From Saliphagus infecundisoli (GTDB lineage: Archaea; Halobacteriota; Halobacteria; Halobacteriales; Natrialbaceae): a stretch of DNA of 64,000 nucleotides. The translations under genes were made by a program, and so were the position numbers. Shown here piece after piece: positions 60,828 through 64,000 of the stretch (its first letter is position 1; each line of letters starts with the position of its first letter). The notes below the pieces were generated by a model. The model ran no database searches, had not been told where the DNA came from, and was given only the letters and a program-made list of their open reading frames with translations. The DNA is taken from positions 1 through 64,000 of the forward strand of contig NZ_JAIWHV010000014.1 of NCBI RefSeq assembly GCF_020177375.1, written 5' to 3'.

Positions 60828-61472
60828 TCAGACGTACGATTCCCACACCCGCTTCTGATAGGCTGCAACGCTGACCATCGCAACTCCGATCACACCGAGA
60901 ACCAGGGCGATCGTACCGAGCCAGGACCGGTCTTCGACCTCGGACTCGACGGACACTCGGTCAGGGTTCGTTTTGTGTAGTTCCCACACGGCGACGTTTC
61001 CGTTCTCAATCTCCGTCGCGTCCGTCTCGGTGATTTCGCCAGGCATTTCGACACGATACGTGTACCCGTTGAGGTCTGTGACGTCATCGCTTATTGATGC
61101 AGTGAACGCTACCGTCTCGTTCTCGGTGACTCTCGTCGTGATATACGATACCTCCTCAACAGTCACCTTCTGAGCGATGAGTTCAACGACGACCGTTCCA
61201 TTCTCCCGGCGATCCTCATATTCGACGTCGCTGAAGCCGTCTTCGTTGGTTTCGAGCTCGTCAGCGAACTGCTCACCAACGCTCTCGTAGCCGCTTGATG
61301 TCGCATCCTCAAGGGCCAGTGCGTACACTTCCTGGCTCATTTCAGCCTCGGCTCGTACTTGCTCGATCTCTCCCTCGTTATCAACAGTCGTCGTCATCGT
61401 CACGTCCACGCACCCGCCTAACAGGCAGAGCAGAACGACCGCCGCCACCACCTTCACTCGTCGGCCGCTCAT
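60828..61472 (-). CDS. Lipoprotein with C-terminal membrane anchor, 214 aa
   Basis: The N-terminus MSGRRVKVVAAVVLLCLLGGC is a lipobox signal. The body is beta-rich (VDVTMTTTVDNEGEIEQVRAEAEMSQEVYALAL and VTVEEVSYITTRVTENETVAFTASISDDVTDLNGYTYRVEMPGEI). A C-terminal membrane helix (LGTIALVLGVIGVAMVSVAAY) is followed by a basic end. It overlaps the upstream membrane-protein gene by four bases. Function is unknown. Confidence 0.65.
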   Translation of the reverse strand: MSGRRVKVVAAVVLLCLLGGCVDVTMTTTVDNEGEIEQVRAEAEMSQEVYALALEDATSSGYESVGEQFADELETNEDGFSDVEYEDRRENGTVVVELIAQKVTVEEVSYITTRVTENETVAFTASISDDVTDLNGYTYRVEMPGEITETDATEIENGNVAVWELHKTNPDRVSVESEVEDRSWLGTIALVLGVIGVAMVSVAAYQKRVWESYV

Positions 61473-62062
61473 CGTCCCACCTCGGAAGGCCGTCCGTGAA
61501 CCCCCATAAATCGGCGATCGATCCAGGCAACGCCGGGTGCGATAATCCCGGCCAGGATTGACGTCGCGGCCGATAGGACGAACCCACGGCCGAAGCCGAA
61601 CTTAACAGCGCCAATCGGGGAGAAAGCACCTCGAATGACCCGGAGCGAAAGGACGGTGATCGCGAACACACCCCCATAGCAGCTGGCCCCATCGATCAAA
61701 GACATCTGGATAAGCGAACGGTCAAGCGTCGTCCGCGCTTGAGTCGCGATCACAGCGGCGAGCGCTGTACCAAAATACAAGACGAGCAGCAACACGATTA
61801 TTCCGAGGACGAATCTGAATGTGACGTCGAGGATACCCTCGCCACTGAGCAATAACGAAAGAGTGAGAGAACCGGCGAACCCGAACCCTACGCCGATCAG
61901 CACGAACAATGCGACCGTCCGCTTCCCATACGGTGTGTCCATAGCCTCGCGAAAGAGTGCAATCGTCCGCTCGAGAGTGTTCAGGCTTTCCGACGATTGT
62001 GACGAGCCAGTGGGCGACTCGGTCGAGTACGTGCTGCCGCCCGGTGACCGCCCACTCTCCAT
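61469..62062 (-). CDS. Membrane protein, 197 aa
   Basis: The start at 62062 (MESGRSPGGSTYSTESPTGSSQSS) is used because upstream residues come from MITE sequence. A Ser-rich N-terminus precedes four membrane segments (VALFVLIGVGFGFAGSLTLSLLL, LGIIVLLLVLYFGTALAAVIA, CYGGVFAITVLSLRVI and GFVLSAATSILAGIIAPGVAW). No family is recognised. It overlaps the lipoprotein gene and is followed upstream by two MITEs. Confidence 0.65.
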   Translation of the reverse strand: MESGRSPGGSTYSTESPTGSSQSSESLNTLERTIALFREAMDTPYGKRTVALFVLIGVGFGFAGSLTLSLLLSGEGILDVTFRFVLGIIVLLLVLYFGTALAAVIATQARTTLDRSLIQMSLIDGASCYGGVFAITVLSLRVIRGAFSPIGAVKFGFGRGFVLSAATSILAGIIAPGVAWIDRRFMGVHGRPSEVGR

Positions 62063-62107
62063 GATTATCAGGTGTGCTAACGGGAAACAAATAGGTTTGG
62101 GCACTGA

Positions 62108-62263
62108 CCTTGTGCAACACGTAGAGAAAAATATGCATCTTGAGGTTTTCATTGAAAATGTGATTTGCACTACCTCTACAAAGGTTGAAACTTCAATGTG
62201 GACAATCGGTCCGTCCGGCGTGTCTCATTAGTGGCTGAAAACCCCAATCCATGTTGCACAAGG
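62108..62263. mobile_element. 156-bp MITE, IS630-related, with CCTTGTGCAAC ends
   Basis: Ends CCTTGTGCAAC and GTTGCACAAGG, with TA on the right (62264-62265) and GA on the left. The inside (TTTTCATTGAAAATGTG, AACTTCAATGTGGACAATCGG, TGTCTCATTAGTGGCTG) is homologous to the MITE at 16988-17129, although the terminal repeats differ. It has no ORF. Confidence 0.7.
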
Positions 62264-62352
62264 TAAGGGGCTGAAGCCAGCCAGAAATATTCTTTCCAGC
62301 CAGCCGGCTCTTGAATTGCTCCTGAAGTGTACTGCCTTGAGTAACACCCTCG

Positions 62353-62503
62353 GAGCGTGTCATATAATGGTTCTCAACAGCCACCATTCACAGGGAATAA
62401 TTTGCAAGAAACTCCCAACTGCCGAGATCGGCGGAGTCAGGGACAATATGGAGCCCGTATAATCGCCGGGTCGAGGGTGTGAGACGAATTCTATGACACG
62501 CTG
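62353..62503. mobile_element. 151-bp MITE with IS5-type ends
   Basis: Left end GAGCGTGTCATA and right end TATGACACGCTG (one base off), with CCCTCG on both outer sides. Inside it resembles the MITE at 22473-22622. Confidence 0.75.
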
Positions 62504-62547
62504 CCCTCGTGTAGAACAGCGATATCGACGACCTCTATCGTGGCGTA

Positions 62548-63405
62548 CTACTCATCGTCCCCAAGGATTTCTTCGAGCGCCTCGACGGCAGCATCCAGCT
62601 CCTCAACATCCTCACGGTCGGATCGGTAGGCCGGGCGCCACCACGCGGACGGGTGGATGATCAGCGCGGTGTCGGTAACCGTGTAGCTCTCGAACTCGGA
62701 CCACGGCCGGAGACGCTGCTGGAGTGGCCGTTCGACAACGAGCCCCACGTCGGTCACGCGGAACGTCCGTGGATTTGCGGCCCCCGCGAAGGGTGTCCAC
62801 AGGAAGATGAGAAAATAGAGATTTCCTGCCCAGGACAAGTCGCTCCACACAAGCTGAACGATGACGCCACCAACGCCGAGGACGCTCGCGATGACTATCC
62901 AAGCCACGGAGAAGTGCCGCCAGCGCCGCGGCCAGCGCGCCTCCCATTCGACGACGTCTTCAGCACCGATCAGAACGGCCGCCGCGTACCGGGTCCGACT
63001 CATCCCAGTCAGGAAGAGGCCGAGAAACATCCCTCCGATCGTGCTGACGATTGCGAGACCAATCGTAATGCCTGGTGGCTCAGTCACCATGGCAGCCACA
63101 CCGAAAACGCCGATGAACCAGACGAATGGGAGGACAACGAGCAGCCACGCGGTGGTTCGTCCGCCGAGGCTAACTGCGAGTCCGGACGTCCGAGAGACGG
63201 TCCAGCCAACCACAGTGGCGATGACTGTGAGTGCCGCGAGAAATCCGAGATAGAGGAGGCCGCCGTTCGACGTCACGCGTGCGAAGACGAGAACAGCGAA
63301 CGGAGCGAGGAGAATGGCGACGTAGAGGCCAGCGACGATTGCATATGACGCATCCGGAGATTCTGCGTTCGGCTGGCCCAGTCCGGTCTCCGTTCGCGTT
63401 GCCAT
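62548..63405 (-). CDS. Polytopic membrane protein, 285 aa
   Basis: The start at 63405 (MATRTETGLGQPNAESPDAS) is used. Six to seven hydrophobic segments fill residues about 20-210 (IVAGLYVAILLAPFAVLVFARV, LLYLGFLAALTVIATVVGWTV, WLLVVLPFVWFIGVFGVAAMV and others). A soluble C-terminal region follows, with a PH-like look (FRVTDVGLVVERPLQQRLRPWSEFESYTVTDTALIIHPS) and an acidic helix at the end. No family is recognised. Confidence 0.65.
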   Translation of the reverse strand: MATRTETGLGQPNAESPDASYAIVAGLYVAILLAPFAVLVFARVTSNGGLLYLGFLAALTVIATVVGWTVSRTSGLAVSLGGRTTAWLLVVLPFVWFIGVFGVAAMVTEPPGITIGLAIVSTIGGMFLGLFLTGMSRTRYAAAVLIGAEDVVEWEARWPRRWRHFSVAWIVIASVLGVGGVIVQLVWSDLSWAGNLYFLIFLWTPFAGAANPRTFRVTDVGLVVERPLQQRLRPWSEFESYTVTDTALIIHPSAWWRPAYRSDREDVEELDAAVEALEEILGDDE

Positions 63406-63491
63406 GGCGGAATTTGTATACAAGGTCACAAAAATATGTTGCTCAGTTAGTGGGATTTCAGCCAGCAACACATCGAGTCGTGACCCACCGA

Positions 63492-63541
63492 AACGCGGCA
63501 GTTGGATTATGCCGATTGGACCAGTTATCGGAACATACAGG
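63492..63541. repeat. Dispersed 50-bp repeat, copy 1
   Basis: It is identical at 39 of 50 positions, without gaps, to 63823-63872; both end in TACAGG. It lies 58 bases upstream of a small gene. Confidence 0.45.
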
Positions 63542-63598
63542 AAACTCTCATGCGATTAGATCTCTGAGTTTATCTCACAGGAAATCTAAAGACAGCAC

Positions 63599-63769
63599 GT
63601 GTCTGACGGAGAAGACGACCAAATAGATCCGAATAAGATGGCTCTGGGGATTGCGTTCGGACCGCTACTAGGAGTCGCTCTTGGACTCGCACTGGGTGAT
63701 ATAGCGATAGGTATTTCGATTGGGATGGGTCTCGGTATCATTCTCGGTGTCGTGTGGGGCCTCACGTAG
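63599..63769 (+). CDS. Small glycine-zipper membrane peptide, 56 aa
   Basis: A GTG start at 63599 gives a short acidic N-terminus (VSDGEDDQIDPNK). Two Gly-rich hydrophobic helices follow (ALGIAFGPLLGVALGLALGD and IAIGISIGMGLGIILGVVWGL) with GxxxG-type spacing. An ATG 13 codons on is also possible. Small Gly-zipper proteins like this are common in haloarchaea; function is unknown. Confidence 0.5.
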   Translation: MSDGEDDQIDPNKMALGIAFGPLLGVALGLALGDIAIGISIGMGLGIILGVVWGLT

Positions 63770-63822
63770 TGAACTGCCACGTGCGAACGTGAACAGCTGA
63801 TGCTGTGCTCGAAGCTCACGGT

Positions 63823-63872
63823 AACGCGTCAGTTGGATTACCCCAATCGAACCACTTAGCGTTACGTACAGG
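63823..63872. repeat. Dispersed 50-bp repeat, copy 2
   Basis: It pairs with 63492-63541. It directly precedes the GC-rich structured stretch at 63878-63982. Confidence 0.45.
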
Positions 63873-63877
63873 CGGTG

Positions 63878-63982
63878 GCAAGCACAGCATCCGCGAGCGA
63901 ACGGAGTGAGCGAGCGGGCCGAGGAATCCCTCGAAGCCGCGCCCCTGGCGCGGCTGAGGGGGTGACGCCGTGCTTTTCATCA
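63878..63982 (+). ncRNA. Possible structured RNA, GC-rich with T-tract end
   Basis: The stem AGCCGCGCC/GGCGCGGCT near 63938-63959 lies within CCTC/GAGG. A further hairpin with CCGC/GCGG arms is at 63890-63920. GCAC near the start can pair with GTGC just before TTTT. No ORF was seen. Promoter and transcription are unknown. Confidence 0.3.
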
Positions 63983-64000
63983 ACGTTTTGCCGAGCGACT

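Noticed and set aside
9646-62279. Shared GGGGCTGAAGCCAG beside an IS630 element and a MITE
   Set aside because: A 14-base match at 9646-9659 and near 62267 recalls IS200/605-type hairpin ends, but there is no tnpA or tnpB and the rest does not align.

Overview
This is haloarchaeal DNA. The proteins are very acidic, GC is high, starts are ATG/GTG with GGAGG-type Shine-Dalgarno sites, and the archaeal markers include TFB transcription factors, PriS/PriL-type primase proteins, TrmB, HTH-10/Bat-type, HxlR and PadR regulators, Tat lipoproteins and haloarchaeal IS elements. The density of insertion sequences, toxin-antitoxin pairs, small zinc-finger proteins, a conjugation-type ATPase cluster and a primase pair points to a megaplasmid or an integrated conjugative element rather than core chromosome. 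No rRNA, tRNA or CRISPR array was seen.

Layout. 0-1.4 kb holds fragments of two IS elements. 1.5-17 kb is an accessory block of small acidic or zinc-binding proteins, a TFB-like protein, an HxlR-controlled DoxX/dioxygenase operon, a TRIC-type channel, Bat- and PadR-type regulators, an IS630 element, a VapBC pair and a frameshifted cytosine methyltransferase. 17.4-31 kb is a starch/maltodextrin island: two ABC permeases and a binding protein, a divergent ABC ATPase, a GH15-type glucoamylase, a TrmB regulator, a secreted alpha-amylase with two starch-binding-like domains and a neopullulanase-type GH13 enzyme. 31-43 kb resumes the accessory block: a second TFB, zinc-finger proteins, a TumE/TumA-type and a PIN-type toxin-antitoxin pair, an OB-fold protein, an IS5-type element and several repeated RNA-like elements. 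43-58 kb is a replication/transfer module on the minus strand: an AEP primase small subunit, a PriL-like iron-sulfur partner, a VirD4/TraD-like ATPase with extra domains, a VirB4-like ATPase, a VirB6-like membrane protein and a small pilin-like membrane protein. 58-64 kb encodes small membrane proteins, Tat lipoproteins and two tandem MITEs.

How it works together. Outside, the Tat amylase would cut starch, the ABC system would import maltodextrins, and the cytoplasmic GH13 and GH15 enzymes would finish them. TrmB probably controls the set through a shared operator-like site. The accessory blocks on both sides of the sugar island share an unusual 5' leader (stem-loop plus Shine-Dalgarno, nine copies), which suggests one older element into which the sugar island was inserted. 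The most unusual material is this leader family, a duplicated structured RNA-like element with a kink-turn-like motif, and the relaxase-less transfer module whose coupling ATPase carries a PH-like N-terminus and a nuclease-like C-terminus.
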